From Hymenobacter terricola (lineage in GTDB: Bacteria; Bacteroidota; Bacteroidia; Cytophagales; Hymenobacteraceae), in NCBI RefSeq assembly GCF_017921975.2, contig NZ_JAGEMO020000004.1, forward strand, positions 186,001-250,000: 64,000 nt of DNA, read 5' to 3'. The translations under genes were made by a program, and so were the position numbers. This document shows, one piece after another, positions 1-9,479 of this stretch (the first letter of the stretch is position 1; the number at the start of each line of letters is the position of its first letter). The notes under the pieces were generated by a model that was not told the DNA's origin, made no database searches, and saw only the letters and a program-made list of their open reading frames with translations.

Positions 1-582
1 CGCATTCTGCCCCAGGCGCACAGCCTCAACGTGCTGCTGGCCGGCCAGCGCCTCACCGACGCCCAGCTGCTCAAGGCCCGCACCCAGCTGCCACGCTACC
101 GCCTGGCCGGTGCCGTGCTCACCGTGCGCCAGGGTCTGGCCCGCCTCGACTCGGCCGACACGCAGGCCCTGCGCAGCCGCGTGCTCGAGGATGTGCGCAG
201 CCGCCAGGAACAAACCCTGATGGGCTACGAAACCCGCCTGGGCCAGCTCCAGCAGCTGCTGGCCCACCCCGACAGCGCCACCGCCGGCCTGCCCGGCGCG
301 GCCGCGCTGCTGCGCGAAGTGCAGGTGGAGCACCCCGCCGTGCGCCAGCTCGGCCTGAGCCGCCTGGTGCGCCCCGCCACCGACTCGCTGCGGGCCGATA
401 CCACTGTGCTGGTGGCCGTGCGCACCCGCCGCCCGCTGCCCGCCGACGAGCAGCAGCGCCTGGCCAACTGGCTGCGCCTGCGGGCCGGTGGCCGCCAGCC
501 CGTGCGCCTGCTGGTTGAGCCCCAGAGCGTGCCCGCACCCGCGCCAACCCACGCCCGCCCACTGCGGGCATCCAGACGATAG
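1..582 (+). CDS. C-terminal part of a DUF389-type protein (5' end outside window)
   Basis: An open frame enters from the left edge and stops at 580-582. The visible 193 residues contain no transmembrane helix. They begin with a LNVLLAGQRLTDAQL-like stretch, continue through an alpha-helical Arg/Gln/Leu-rich segment that could be a coiled coil, and end in a second alpha/beta unit (TTVLVAVRTRRPL...WLRLRAG) and a Pro/Arg-rich tail. From memory this is the soluble C-terminal extension of the long DUF389 (TIGR00341-like) membrane proteins of Cytophagales; the membrane core would lie to the left. Function of the family is unknown. The call rests on recollection of the tail pattern only, so it is moderate. 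Confidence 0.5.
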   Translation, partial: RILPQAHSLNVLLAGQRLTDAQLLKARTQLPRYRLAGAVLTVRQGLARLDSADTQALRSRVLEDVRSRQEQTLMGYETRLGQLQQLLAHPDSATAGLPGAAALLREVQVEHPAVRQLGLSRLVRPATDSLRADTTVLVAVRTRRPLPADEQQRLANWLRLRAGGRQPVRLLVEPQSVPAPAPTHARPLRASRR

Positions 583-743
583 GCAGAGCAGGAGCCGGTG
601 TTTCGAGGCAGCCGGCCCGGCTACTGTCCGCTTCGGGTCCCCCTCGCCGACTAATCGAAGGGCATCGGCTTTAAATGTTTCGTCGTATTTGCGTCGATTG
701 TCGGGCGACGACCCGCTCGCTTGCCTGCTGGCTCAAACGCCGC

Positions 744-2096
744 TTATTTAAAAACCAGCTTCGCGTTGATGGTCTGACCCACTTTTTTGCCCTGCACCAG
801 GCCTTTTTCGATGGATGGCCGGTAGTGAATGCCACCGTAGAGGCGCGAGATTCCGGCCTCCGCAGCCGCCTGCTCAAACGAGGTGTACGAACGACTGCCC
901 AGGCCAAACTGCGCGTAATTCTGGTCGGTGAAGGCATAGCTGGGGCCGAATACTTCGGTCAGGGCTTCGGCGGCCGAGCTGGATACGGTGGCGTGGCCGG
1001 CGCTGTATTCGGGGTGGCCGGGCGTGGGAATCAAGGGGCTCCAGGTGGGTTGGCCCATTGCGCTGCGGATGTAGGAAACCGGCCGCAGCAGGTTGTAGGT
1101 GTACTTGGCTTTGAGGCAGCTGATGGTGGCGTCGTTCATGTACATACCCAGCTTCGCGTAGGCCAGCACGGCCTTGTCCAGCGGCGCATTTTCCCGGCTC
1201 AGCACCTGCGCCAGAATGGAAACCCAGTGCCCCGGGGGGGTGAAGCTGCGGCCATTGGGCACGTCGTTCCAGAACAGGGCAATGGCGGTCTGCTCGGCGG
1301 TGCGGGCCTGCGCAATATCCAGTACCTCCTTCACCATCAATTGAAACGGCGAGCCCAGCGTGGTCGAATACGCGAGCGGCGGGCCGGGGTCGGCCCCGTC
1401 GCCGCTGCCGGCCACCAGCGGCCGGTTGCTGCCCCAGAAGGGGAAGATGGGCGGCCCGAAAGCCGGGGGCGTCGGCACCCACATACCCGGCCCGGTGGGC
1501 GGCGTGTACACGGCGGGGTTGTCGTAGCCATCGGTTTTCGACCACTCAAACACGGCCCCGGCCACCTTTTTTCCAAAGTCGATGGAACGACTGACAACTT
1601 CCGGGGCGAGGCTGGCCTGGTAGGCCGTTTTGTTGGCCGCCTCCAGCGAATCCATCGTGGCCAGATTCGCTGGAGACGCGTTGGCGAACATGGTCCGGCT
1701 GATGGCCGCCAGGGCCGCATTGGCGCTCAGCGGCCAGTTATAGACCTGGCTTTTATCGGTGGCCGGCATCCCGGCCAGGCCGTTCAGCTGGCCGGCCAGC
1801 GAGCGGTAGCCCGCCATGCCCGGCACCACGGCTTCGTAGCCCACAATGCCGGCGTAGGCAAACGGCCGGCCGAACACATTCGCGGTGGTAACCGGCGTGG
1901 TGCGGGCCAGCTTGAGTTGCATATTAAGCCACGTCACGGCCACGTCGGCCCGGTAAGAGTCGGTGGCGGGCGACGGGTCGGGCGCGGGTTCAGCGTTGTC
2001 GGAGCAAGCGGTATTGAACATCAGGCAGCCCATTATCAGGAGTTGCCCCACGCGGCCAATGGCGCCTAAGCGGAACGTACTAGTAATAGTTCTCAT
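744..2096 (-). CDS. vanadium-dependent haloperoxidase / PAP2-superfamily lipoprotein
   Basis: A 450-residue protein starting at the ATG at 2094-2096. The frame stays open further upstream, but only this start places a lipoprotein signal at the N-terminus (hydrophobic core followed by MFNTAC). The vanadate/phosphate pocket of the PAP2 superfamily is visible: K-x6-RP (KYTYNLLRP), then PGHPEYSAGHATVSSS (the PSxGH-like core with the catalytic His), then SRLYGGIHYR. The last motif ends in Ser where acid phosphatases carry Asp, as in many bacterial haloperoxidase-family members. It is likely an envelope-anchored enzyme, either a halide oxidase or a phosphatase; sequence alone does not decide. It converges with the preceding gene and diverges from hutH. 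Confidence 0.85.
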   Translation of the reverse strand: MRTITSTFRLGAIGRVGQLLIMGCLMFNTACSDNAEPAPDPSPATDSYRADVAVTWLNMQLKLARTTPVTTANVFGRPFAYAGIVGYEAVVPGMAGYRSLAGQLNGLAGMPATDKSQVYNWPLSANAALAAISRTMFANASPANLATMDSLEAANKTAYQASLAPEVVSRSIDFGKKVAGAVFEWSKTDGYDNPAVYTPPTGPGMWVPTPPAFGPPIFPFWGSNRPLVAGSGDGADPGPPLAYSTTLGSPFQLMVKEVLDIAQARTAEQTAIALFWNDVPNGRSFTPPGHWVSILAQVLSRENAPLDKAVLAYAKLGMYMNDATISCLKAKYTYNLLRPVSYIRSAMGQPTWSPLIPTPGHPEYSAGHATVSSSAAEALTEVFGPSYAFTDQNYAQFGLGSRSYTSFEQAAAEAGISRLYGGIHYRPSIEKGLVQGKKVGQTINAKLVFK

Positions 2097-2262
2097 GGCT
2101 AGTGACGGGTATGATGGGAGGGTTTTCGCGGCCCGGTGCCTCACGGGCTGTGGTTGGTTACAGCCCAAAATTGCACGCCCCGCCAGCGCGCCGCTCGCTT
2201 TGTCGTCCGGCAGCAAATCCCCGTCGACAGACAACTGCAAACCGGCGTCAAACGACATTCGG

Positions 2263-2309
2263 GGCTGTTTCCTGGCTGATTGCGCCTGGCATTCAGCCAG
2301 GAAACAGCC
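2263..2309. repeat. perfect 17-bp inverted repeat with 13-nt loop
   Basis: Left arm GGCTGTTTCCTGGCTGA at 2263-2279 and its exact reverse complement at 2293-2309. There is no T-run on either side, so it does not look like an intrinsic terminator. It lies between two divergent genes and could be a regulator site, an RNA hairpin or a repeat-element remnant. No second copy was found in the window. Confidence 0.8.
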
Positions 2310-2407
2310 ATCAGCAGCGAGTAAACAGAACCACTGTTTCCGCGAAGGACTTCAGGTCCGGCGCATGGCGGGGAGTCGGCCAGCGCGCTGGCGGCGGAAA
2401 TTGCGGC

Positions 2408-2415
2408 TATTTTTG
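2408..2415 (+). promoter_or_regulatory. candidate Bacteroidota -7 box for hutH
   Basis: TATTTTTG matches TAnnTTTG and lies 27 nt before the hutH ATG. No good TTG -33 element sits at the usual distance; the nearest is CTG at 2388-2390 with a 17-nt spacer. Weak support. Confidence 0.3.
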
Positions 2416-2442
2416 CGGCCACCCCTCACCCCTTTTCCCCCG

Positions 2443-3936
2443 ATGCCCACCCACACCATTTCGCCCGCACAGCCCCTCACCCTGGCCGCGCTGGCCACCC
2501 TGCTGGCCGACGGCCGTACCGTCGAGCTTGGCGACGATGCCAAAGCCCGCATTACCGCCTGCCACGAGTACCTGCACCAGCGCCTGGCCCACGACGACGC
2601 CCCGATTTACGGCATCAACACCGGTTTTGGCTCGCTCTACAATGTGAGCATTGCCCCCGAGGCCCGCGCCCAGCTGCAAGTCAACCTGATGATGTCGCAC
2701 GCCTGCGGCACCGGCGCCGAAGTGCCCCAGAACCTCGTGCGCCTCATGCTGCTGCTCAAAGCCCAAAGCCTGAGCTACGGCCACAGCGGCGTGCAGGTAG
2801 CCACCGCCGAGCGCCTGCTGGCCATGTACAACCGCGAAATGCTGCCCGTGGTGTACGAGCAGGGCTCCCTGGGCGCGAGCGGCGATTTGGCTCCGCTGGC
2901 CCACCTCTGCCTGCCGCTTTTGGGCCTCGGCGAAGTAAATTACCAGGGCTACCGCCTGAGCGCGACCGACGCCATGAGCCTGTTCAGCTGGGCCCCGCTG
3001 GCGCTGCAAGCCAAGGAAGGCCTGGCCCTGCTCAACGGCACCCAGTTCATGCTGGCCTACGCCGTGGATGGCGTATTGCGCGCCCAGCGCCTGGCCGCCG
3101 CCGCCGATGTGATTGGGGCGCTGTCCACCGAGGCCTTTGGGGGCTGCACCGACCCGTTCAGTGAGAACCTGCACCGCATCCGGCCGCACGCCGGGCAGGT
3201 GCTGGTGGCCCGGCGGCTGCGCGAGCTGCTAGCCGGCTCCGAGCTGCAAACCCACCCCCGCCTGGCCGTGCAGGACCCCTACTCCTTCCGCTGCCAGCCG
3301 CAGGTGCACGGCGCCAGCCGCGACGCCCTGGCCTACGTGGCCCAGGTGGTCGAAACCGAGTGCAACTCGGTAACCGACAACCCCAACATCTTCCCCGACG
3401 ATGACCAGATACTGAGCGGCGGCAACTTCCACGGCCAGCCCCTGGCCCTGGCCCTCGACCACCTGGCCGTGGCCATGGCCGAGCTGGGCAGCATCTCGGA
3501 GCGCCGTACCTACCAGCTCATTTCCGGCCAGCGCGGCCTGCCCACCTACCTCGTGGCCGAGCCCGGCCTGAACTCCGGCCTGATGATTCCGCAGTACACC
3601 GCCGCCGGCATCGTGAGCCAGAACAAGCAGCTCTGCACGCCCGCTTCCGTGGATAGCATTGTGAGCAGCAACGGCCAGGAAGACCACGTGAGCATGGGCG
3701 CCAACGCCGCCACCAAGGCCCGCCGCGTCATCGAAAACGTGGAGCAGGTGCTCGGCATCGAGCTGCTCACGGCCGTGCAGGCGCTGGCCTTCCGCCGGCC
3801 GGGCCGCACCTCGCCAGTGCTGGAGCGCGTGGTAGAGGCGTTCGGGCAGGAAGTGAAATTCGTGGTGCGCGACCGGGTACTTTATCCGGATTTGCATAAA
3901 GCCGCCGCCTTCGTCCGTAAGTTTGACTGGCAATAA
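2443..3936 (+). CDS. hutH: histidine ammonia-lyase
   Basis: Converts L-histidine to trans-urocanate and ammonia, the first step of histidine degradation, in the cytoplasm. The protein is 497 residues, normal for HutH. The MIO-forming triad Ala145-Ser146-Gly147 sits in GSLGASGDLAPL, and an N-terminal YGINTGFG motif and a FHGQP motif are present. The start at 2443 was chosen because homology-like sequence begins there; the frame is open upstream, but that part reads like intergenic DNA. hutU, hutI and hutG are not adjacent, so it is a solitary gene here. Aromatic ammonia-lyases share the fold, but the overall pattern favours histidine. Confidence 0.93.
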   Translation: MPTHTISPAQPLTLAALATLLADGRTVELGDDAKARITACHEYLHQRLAHDDAPIYGINTGFGSLYNVSIAPEARAQLQVNLMMSHACGTGAEVPQNLVRLMLLLKAQSLSYGHSGVQVATAERLLAMYNREMLPVVYEQGSLGASGDLAPLAHLCLPLLGLGEVNYQGYRLSATDAMSLFSWAPLALQAKEGLALLNGTQFMLAYAVDGVLRAQRLAAAADVIGALSTEAFGGCTDPFSENLHRIRPHAGQVLVARRLRELLAGSELQTHPRLAVQDPYSFRCQPQVHGASRDALAYVAQVVETECNSVTDNPNIFPDDDQILSGGNFHGQPLALALDHLAVAMAELGSISERRTYQLISGQRGLPTYLVAEPGLNSGLMIPQYTAAGIVSQNKQLCTPASVDSIVSSNGQEDHVSMGANAATKARRVIENVEQVLGIELLTAVQALAFRRPGRTSPVLERVVEAFGQEVKFVVRDRVLYPDLHKAAAFVRKFDWQ

Positions 3937-4053
3937 AGGGGCGATTTTCACGTAGAGCACTGGCTGAGGCCGGGCTTTTTCGGAGAGCAAGCCGCCGAAA
4001 AAACATTGCGCATCCCGGGGCATGCTGCCACGGCCTGCGTCACGAGTCTGCTT

Positions 4054-6039
4054 ATGAAGTTGGTGAACCGTTCTTTTTTGCTTTTGCTACTCTGCCTGCT
4101 TGCAAGCGCGGCGCGCGGCCAGTGCGTCACCATGCCAAACGACCTCACTGCTTTCAAGGCAATTGATGTGGCCACTGGCACCGAAGTAGCCGCTTTTTGC
4201 GTGGGCCGGGGGGTCCGGTTTGAGGCCCGGCCCAACCGCAGTATTCCGGCTAATCTGCTTTACTACGGCGTATTACCTGGGGCAGGAACGGTGTTTCCCG
4301 GCTGTTCGCCACCCAACCCGCTGCCTTATACCTACACCCCCACCAGGGCCGAAGTGGGCATGGTAACCGTCTCGGAGCTGGCCAATGACACCCGGGTGGG
4401 CGGAATCACGACGTACTACATCCGCACGTTTCGGGTGTACGACACGCCCGCGCCGGCCTTCACCATCGCGCCCTGCCCCAGCGGCTCCGCGCTGGTCACC
4501 GTTACCGATGCGACCTACGACAGCTACACGGTGCAAATCGGCGCGGGGCCGTCAGCGGCCATCACGCGCAATCTGGCCACGGTAGTGCCCTTGCCCGCCG
4601 GGGCCACCTCCGCCACCGTCACCGGCCATTACCTGGCCAACGACGTGTGCGAAGGAACCAGCACGCAAGCCATCGCGCCGCTGCTGCCGCCCCAGATTCC
4701 GACCTTTACCCGTCTTGAGTTGGCCGCCCCGTTGCCCAGCACCGCCACGCTCACGGTGGGCCAGCTGCCGGCCGGCTACCGCTACACCCTGCAACTAGCC
4801 GATGCCAGCGCCCCCGGCGGCTTTCGGACCGTGACCAGCATTCCGGCCGGCAGCACCACCTTTGCGCTGCCCAGCGCCGCCGCGGGTTGCTACCGGCTTT
4901 TTCGCGATGATTTCTGCGGCACCAGCCCGGCGCCATCCGCCACCATTATTTGCACGCTCAGCCTCACCGCCACCTCGGCCCGCAACCGCAACCAGCTGCT
5001 GCTGAGCGATGCCGGCAGCCCCAGCACCACCTACACGGTTACGCGTAATGGCTCGGCAATAACCACCCTCACCCCTGTTCCGGGCGGCCTGGAAGATGCC
5101 AACGTGCAGTGCGGCACCGCCTACACCTACCAGATAACGGCCACGCAGCCGGGGGGCGGGGTAGCCGTTTCCAACCCCTTCACCATCACCACGGTGTCGG
5201 CCCTGCCGCCGGCCCAGCCCCAGCTGCTGGCCAGCTTCAACCTGAATAATGCCGTGGTGCTGACGCCCTTGCTGGCCACGCCGCTCACCGCCGGCAGCAG
5301 CCTGCGCTACCACCGGGCCAGCGGCGGCCAGCCACCGGTAACCTTCGGCCGCGTGGATGTCAGCGGCGCCGGAATCCGGGATTCGACCGATTTGGCCGAG
5401 CTGCGGGCTAGTCCGCCGTGCTACTCGGTGGACCTCACCGATGTGTGCGGCAACGTTTCGCCCGAAAGCGCCAGCACTTGCCCGTCCCTGCTCACGGCCA
5501 GCCCCGCCAGCCCCGACGGCAGCAGCGCCGCCCTCACCTGGACGGCTTTCACCGGCCCCAATCCTGCCATTCCGGCCATCTACGTGCTCCAGCGCCTGGC
5601 CGCCGATGGCACGGTGCTGAGCCCCGTGCCCGTAAGTGGCAACTCTTTCATCGATTTGACCCCGCCCACCGACCGCCAGGTGCTGCGCTACCGCCTCCAA
5701 ATCAGTGGCGCGGGCCTGCCGCCGGGCACGTTCAGCTACTCCAACCTCGCCACCGTCACGCGGCAGCTCTTCCTCAACATTCCCACCGCCTTCACGCCCA
5801 ACGGCGACGGCCTGAACGACGTGCTGGAGGTCAAAGGCAAGTACCTGAACAACTACGTCTTCGTGGTAGTCGACCGCAACGGGCAGGAAGTGTTTCGCGG
5901 CACCCAGCGCAGCAAAACCTGGGACGGCACCATCCGGGGCCACGCGCCGGTGCCGGGGGCCTACGTCTGGCGTTTTCAGCAAACCGGCGAAGATGGCAAA
6001 ACCTTCACCGCCACGGGCGCGGTCACGATTTTGAAATAA
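4054..6039 (+). CDS. secreted protein with type-B T9SS (gliding motility-associated) C-terminal domain
   Basis: 661 residues. A clear signal peptide follows the ATG at 4054 (MKLVNRSFLLLLLCLL, cleavage near ARG-QC). The body is Ser/Thr/Pro-rich with repeated beta-sandwich-like segments resembling fibronectin-type units. The last ~85 residues are the CHU_C/TIGR04131 type: IPTAFTPNGDGLNDVLEVKG, then YVFVVVDRNGQEVF, then a final AYVWRF...TGAVTILK. This domain directs export by the type IX system and surface attachment or release. No enzymatic motif was recognised; an adhesin or surface-structural role is inferred. A frame also opens upstream at 4006 but lacks a signal peptide. Confidence 0.85.
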   Translation: MKLVNRSFLLLLLCLLASAARGQCVTMPNDLTAFKAIDVATGTEVAAFCVGRGVRFEARPNRSIPANLLYYGVLPGAGTVFPGCSPPNPLPYTYTPTRAEVGMVTVSELANDTRVGGITTYYIRTFRVYDTPAPAFTIAPCPSGSALVTVTDATYDSYTVQIGAGPSAAITRNLATVVPLPAGATSATVTGHYLANDVCEGTSTQAIAPLLPPQIPTFTRLELAAPLPSTATLTVGQLPAGYRYTLQLADASAPGGFRTVTSIPAGSTTFALPSAAAGCYRLFRDDFCGTSPAPSATIICTLSLTATSARNRNQLLLSDAGSPSTTYTVTRNGSAITTLTPVPGGLEDANVQCGTAYTYQITATQPGGGVAVSNPFTITTVSALPPAQPQLLASFNLNNAVVLTPLLATPLTAGSSLRYHRASGGQPPVTFGRVDVSGAGIRDSTDLAELRASPPCYSVDLTDVCGNVSPESASTCPSLLTASPASPDGSSAALTWTAFTGPNPAIPAIYVLQRLAADGTVLSPVPVSGNSFIDLTPPTDRQVLRYRLQISGAGLPPGTFSYSNLATVTRQLFLNIPTAFTPNGDGLNDVLEVKGKYLNNYVFVVVDRNGQEVFRGTQRSKTWDGTIRGHAPVPGAYVWRFQQTGEDGKTFTATGAVTILK

Positions 6040-6221
6040 AAAGCGGGCCGGAGCCAACCGCCAGCCCGGTTGCCACATCCTTGAAACGGAACCGCTGGCG
6101 CACATTTCGGCAGTTCCCTTGTTAACTGCTCACTGACAACTAATCATTGAATACCGACACCATGGCATTCGACCTCCCCGGCATGTCACATATTTATCTT
6201 TAAAACTGCACTAATACCAAA

Positions 6222-6938
6222 CTACGAGCCCAGCCGGTCGCTGATGGCCTGGGCAAAGGCGGCCGCGTAGGTGTCGCCCACGGGGATGATGGCTGCGCCC
6301 AGGTAGATGCGGTTGGTGCGGATGGAGTCGATGTGGCGCAGCGCCACCAGGTACGAGCGGTGCACCCGCACGAAGCCACGCGCGGCCAGGCGCTCCTCGT
6401 AGGCCCGCAGCGAGCCCAGCGTGACGACCGGCTTGCCGGTGCGCAGGTGGATTTTGAGGTAGTCCTTCAACCCTTCCAGGTACAGAATATCCCGGATGTT
6501 GAGGCGCAGCGTATGGTAATCGGCTTTCACGAAGAGGTAGTCTTCGTCGGCCGGGGCGGCCGGGGCGGCGCGGTTTTGTCGCGCCGCGTGCTGCTCCTGC
6601 GCCCGGTGCGCGGCCCGCATAAACCGCTCAAAAGCAAAGGGCTTCACCAGGTAATCGACGGCGGCCAGGTCGTAGCTCTCGGCGGCGTACTGCTGGTAGG
6701 CGGTGGTGAAAATCACCAGGGCCTCGGGCCGGAGGCTGCGCACGAAGTCGGTCCCGGTCAGCTTGGGCATCTGGATGTCGAGGAAAAGCAGGTCCACCGG
6801 CTCGGCCTGGAGGATGGCCAGGGCATCGAGGGCCGTGCGGGCGGTGCCCACCAGCGTGAGGAAGGGCAGCCGCCCCACAAACTCGGTGAGCAGGCGCAGG
6901 GCCAGCTGCTCATCATCAACCAGGAGGCAGCGCAGCAT
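6222..6938 (-). CDS. LytTR-family response regulator
   Basis: 238 residues: an N-terminal receiver domain (acidic pair in LLVDDE, phospho-acceptor Asp54 in LLFLDIQMPK, conserved Lys in DYLVKPF), a short linker, and a C-terminal LytTR DNA-binding domain (about residues 135-235, with DYLKIHL and RVHRSYLVALRHI). Its start overlaps the stop of the kinase gene by one base, so the two are translationally coupled partners. By position it probably controls the exporter genes upstream in the same transcription unit. Confidence 0.93.
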   Translation of the reverse strand: MLRCLLVDDEQLALRLLTEFVGRLPFLTLVGTARTALDALAILQAEPVDLLFLDIQMPKLTGTDFVRSLRPEALVIFTTAYQQYAAESYDLAAVDYLVKPFAFERFMRAAHRAQEQHAARQNRAAPAAPADEDYLFVKADYHTLRLNIRDILYLEGLKDYLKIHLRTGKPVVTLGSLRAYEERLAARGFVRVHRSYLVALRHIDSIRTNRIYLGAAIIPVGDTYAAAFAQAISDRLGS

Positions 6939-8044
6939 CAGACGGAGGCGGTGAAAGGGCGGGGAGACGGTGCCGTGGGGGCCGGAACCGCTGTCAGTTG
7001 AAGCTGAAGCTCAACGGTGAAGAAGTCCCCCTCCTGCCCCGCCTGTAGCCGGTGGCGGCCGGGGTAGAGCAGGGCCAGCCGGCGCTCGATGTTGGGCAGG
7101 CCCAGGCCGCCGGGCGCGGGGGCCGGCCGCGCGGCCCCGGCAAACCAGCGGTTGCGCACTTGTAGCCGCAGCTCGTCGTCGGTCACGCGCAGGCGGATGG
7201 CGATGGGCGAGGGCTGTTCGTGGCTCAGGCCGTGCTTGAAGGCGTTTTCCACGAAGGGAATGAGCAGCATGGGCTCGATGAGCTGCCCGGCGCAGTCGCC
7301 CTCCACCTCGAACGTCAAAAACAGGTGCTCGTCCACTTGCAGGCGCTGCAAATCCAGGTAGTTTTCGAGATACTCCACTTCGCGGGCCAGGGCCACGCGG
7401 GGGGCATCGGCCTCGTAGAGCATGTAGCGCAGCAGGTGCGAGAGCTGGAGGATGGCCGCCGGCACGTCGTCGGACTTGAGGTGGGCCAGGGAATAGATGT
7501 TGTTGAGGGTATTGAACAGGACGTGCGGGCTGACCTGCGACTTGAGCAGGGCCAGCTCGGCGACGAGGTGGTCGGTGGCCAGGGCCTGCCGGCGGCGCTC
7601 GGCCGCGAACCACTCCCCGGTGATGCGTTGCCAGCTGCTGAGCGCCCAGACCCCGCCAAAACTCACGAGCAAAGCCGCCGCGGGGGGATGCAGCGCATCG
7701 GGCGGCGGCAGCAGCGCGTGCCGCTCCAACAGGCTGCGCAGCAGCATGATGATGCCGCTTATCAGCCCCCCGGCCAAGCCTACGCTGCCAAAGTAGCGCC
7801 CGGCCTGCCGCCGGGCCAGAAACCGGGGCAGCAGCACCAGCGAATTCAGGTAGTAGAAGCCGGCCATGAGCACCGTGGGCACCACCAGAACCCAATAAGC
7901 AAACCCCGTGAGCGGCACCGGGGCCAGCAGCGCCGCCACCACCAGCGGCAGCACCGCCACCCCGCTCCAGGCCAGCCCGTGCAGGGCCACCCGCAGCCAG
8001 AACCGGTCGGGCAAGTGCCCTTTGAACGTGAGGAAGTCGAACAT
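6938..8044 (-). CDS. LytS-type membrane sensor histidine kinase
   Basis: 368 residues. About four hydrophobic helices in the first ~150 residues form the membrane sensor. A His_kinase (PF06580-type) region follows: H-box LLKSQVSPHVLFNTLNNIY, in which the usual NPHFLFN is SPHVLFN, then N-box LLIPFVENAFKHGL and G-box GGLGLPNIERRL. No periplasmic sensor domain is seen, so the signal is probably sensed in or at the membrane. It pairs with the LytTR regulator at 6222-6938 and lies 100 bases downstream of tolC, fitting a role in sensing exporter substrate or envelope state. Confidence 0.92.
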   Translation of the reverse strand: MFDFLTFKGHLPDRFWLRVALHGLAWSGVAVLPLVVAALLAPVPLTGFAYWVLVVPTVLMAGFYYLNSLVLLPRFLARRQAGRYFGSVGLAGGLISGIIMLLRSLLERHALLPPPDALHPPAAALLVSFGGVWALSSWQRITGEWFAAERRRQALATDHLVAELALLKSQVSPHVLFNTLNNIYSLAHLKSDDVPAAILQLSHLLRYMLYEADAPRVALAREVEYLENYLDLQRLQVDEHLFLTFEVEGDCAGQLIEPMLLIPFVENAFKHGLSHEQPSPIAIRLRVTDDELRLQVRNRWFAGAARPAPAPGGLGLPNIERRLALLYPGRHRLQAGQEGDFFTVELQLQLTAVPAPTAPSPRPFTASV

Positions 8045-8144
8045 AGAGGCAGGAAGAGCGGGCGCGGACTTTACTTAGCGGCAACGTGACCCAAATCCGC
8101 GACGATTGGCCGCCGAATTTAGGCAATTGCTGGTTGCGGGCGCG

Positions 8145-9479
8145 TCAGAAGCTACCCGTGGCCTTCGCGTAGCTGAGCTTGGCCACCAAGTACGAGTAGG
8201 CGGCTTCGAGGTGGTTTTGCTCGGCCTGCTGCGCGGTTTTTTCCGCGTCCAGCACCGTGGCGTAGAGCACCGCGCCCAGCCGGTAGGTTTGCTGCTGGGT
8301 CTGGGCGAGCTGCCGGACGAGGGCCAGGGTGGCGGCGGTGCGTTGCAGGTTGCGGGCGGCGTTGGCCAGCTCGGTTTGGGCCTGCTGGGCCTCGTAGGCC
8401 ACGTCGGCCTGGGTTTGCTGCAAGTCGAGGGCGGCCTGCCGGGCGTGCAGCTCGTAGGCTTGCAGGTCGGCTTGCTTGCGGAACTGCGCGGTGAGCGGCA
8501 GCGCAAAACGTACGCCCACGTAGTTGTACGGCCCCCAATTGTCGCTCAGGTAGTTGAAGTTGGCCCCCAGGAACTGCGTGGAATAATTGGCGTAAAGCGA
8601 CACGGTAGGCTTGAGGCCGTCGCGCACCCGCTGGGTTTGCAGGCGGTAGCCCTCCTGCCGCAGGCGCACCTGCCGGATTTCGGGGCGCTCGGCCGGGGCG
8701 GCGGTGCTGTCGAAGACGTAGCTCGTGACCTGGTCGGCTTCCAGGTGGTCGGTCAGCGCCAGGGCGGTGCCGGGTGGCAGGTTGAGGCGGTAGCGCAGGG
8801 TGGTCAGGCTAAGCTGGTAGCGTTGGGCGGCCTGCTGGGTGGCCAGGCGGGCGTTGTCGTAGTCCACCTGCGCCCGCAGGCGGTCATTGGGCAGCAGGGT
8901 ACCGAGGCGGAGCTGCCCCTCGGCCAGGGCCAGGTAGCGTTGGTAGCGCTGTTCTTCGGCCTGGGCGGTGGTCTGTTGCAGCTCCTTCAGCAGCACGTTC
9001 AGGTAGGCTTCGGCTATCTGCACCTTCCGGTCGGTTTGCTGCTGGGCGTTTTTCTCGATTTCCAGCCGGCGGGTGTTGTCAGCCACCTGGGTGTCGGTGT
9101 GCAGGCCGGGCTGGTAGAGCGGCTGCGAGAGGCTGAGCGAAAGGATGGTGTTGTTCTTCGCGCCCAGCGCCACCCGCTGGCGCTCAGTAGTGGGCCCGAA
9201 GCCGGCGGGCAGCACCGTTTGCTGGAGCTGGGTGTTGTAGCGCACGTCGCCGGTCAGGCTCAGCTCGGGCCGCCAGGCGTCGCGGGTTTGGCGGACGCTG
9301 GTTTCGGCCAGGGCCACGTTCAGGGCGTTGGCCTGGGCGTCGTAGCGGGTGCTCAGGCCCAGGCGGATGGCCTCGGGCAGGCTGAGCCGGGTCTGGGCCC
9401 CGGCGGCGGGGGCCAGACCCAGCAGCAGCCCCAGGGCCGCGCATCGGCCCAGCCAATGAAGAATAAGAGGACGCTTCAT
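8145..9479 (-). CDS. TolC-family outer membrane efflux protein
   Basis: 444 residues with a signal peptide (MKRPLILHWLGRCAALGLLLGL, cleaved after GAQ). Two repeats of long Gln/Ala/Leu-rich helices are alternated with beta segments, the usual TolC/OEP plan. It would form the outer-membrane and periplasmic tunnel of a tripartite exporter. Start and stop codons of tolC and the preceding permease gene overlap by one base (TAATG), so both are made from one message. With the adaptor and ABC components it completes an exporter. Confidence 0.92.
   Translation of the reverse strand: MKRPLILHWLGRCAALGLLLGLAPAAGAQTRLSLPEAIRLGLSTRYDAQANALNVALAETSVRQTRDAWRPELSLTGDVRYNTQLQQTVLPAGFGPTTERQRVALGAKNNTILSLSLSQPLYQPGLHTDTQVADNTRRLEIEKNAQQQTDRKVQIAEAYLNVLLKELQQTTAQAEEQRYQRYLALAEGQLRLGTLLPNDRLRAQVDYDNARLATQQAAQRYQLSLTTLRYRLNLPPGTALALTDHLEADQVTSYVFDSTAAPAERPEIRQVRLRQEGYRLQTQRVRDGLKPTVSLYANYSTQFLGANFNYLSDNWGPYNYVGVRFALPLTAQFRKQADLQAYELHARQAALDLQQTQADVAYEAQQAQTELANAARNLQRTAATLALVRQLAQTQQQTYRLGAVLYATVLDAEKTAQQAEQNHLEAAYSYLVAKLSYAKATGSF

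Larger units (their letters stand above)
2097..2442. other. divergent intergenic region between the haloperoxidase gene and hutH
   Basis: 346 bases without a convincing gene. It holds a perfect 17-bp inverted repeat (2263-2309) and a -7-like TATTTTTG box just upstream of hutH. Reading frames through it belong to upstream extensions of hutH and of the haloperoxidase gene and look non-coding. Confidence 0.6.

Noticed and set aside
675-2069. Long open frame on the plus strand opposite the haloperoxidase gene
   Set aside because: Composition is that of a GC-rich antisense shadow (Gly/Arg/His-rich), with no motif; the minus-strand frame has clear catalytic motifs.
3976-4002. TTTTTCGG / CCGAAAAA hairpin after hutH considered as a terminator
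   Set aside because: The run after the stem on the plus strand is A, not T, and the stem is only 8 bp and AT-rich; it may be chance.
4795-6105. Long minus-strand frame opposite the T9SS type-B gene
   Set aside because: Antisense shadow; the plus strand has a signal peptide and a conserved sorting domain.
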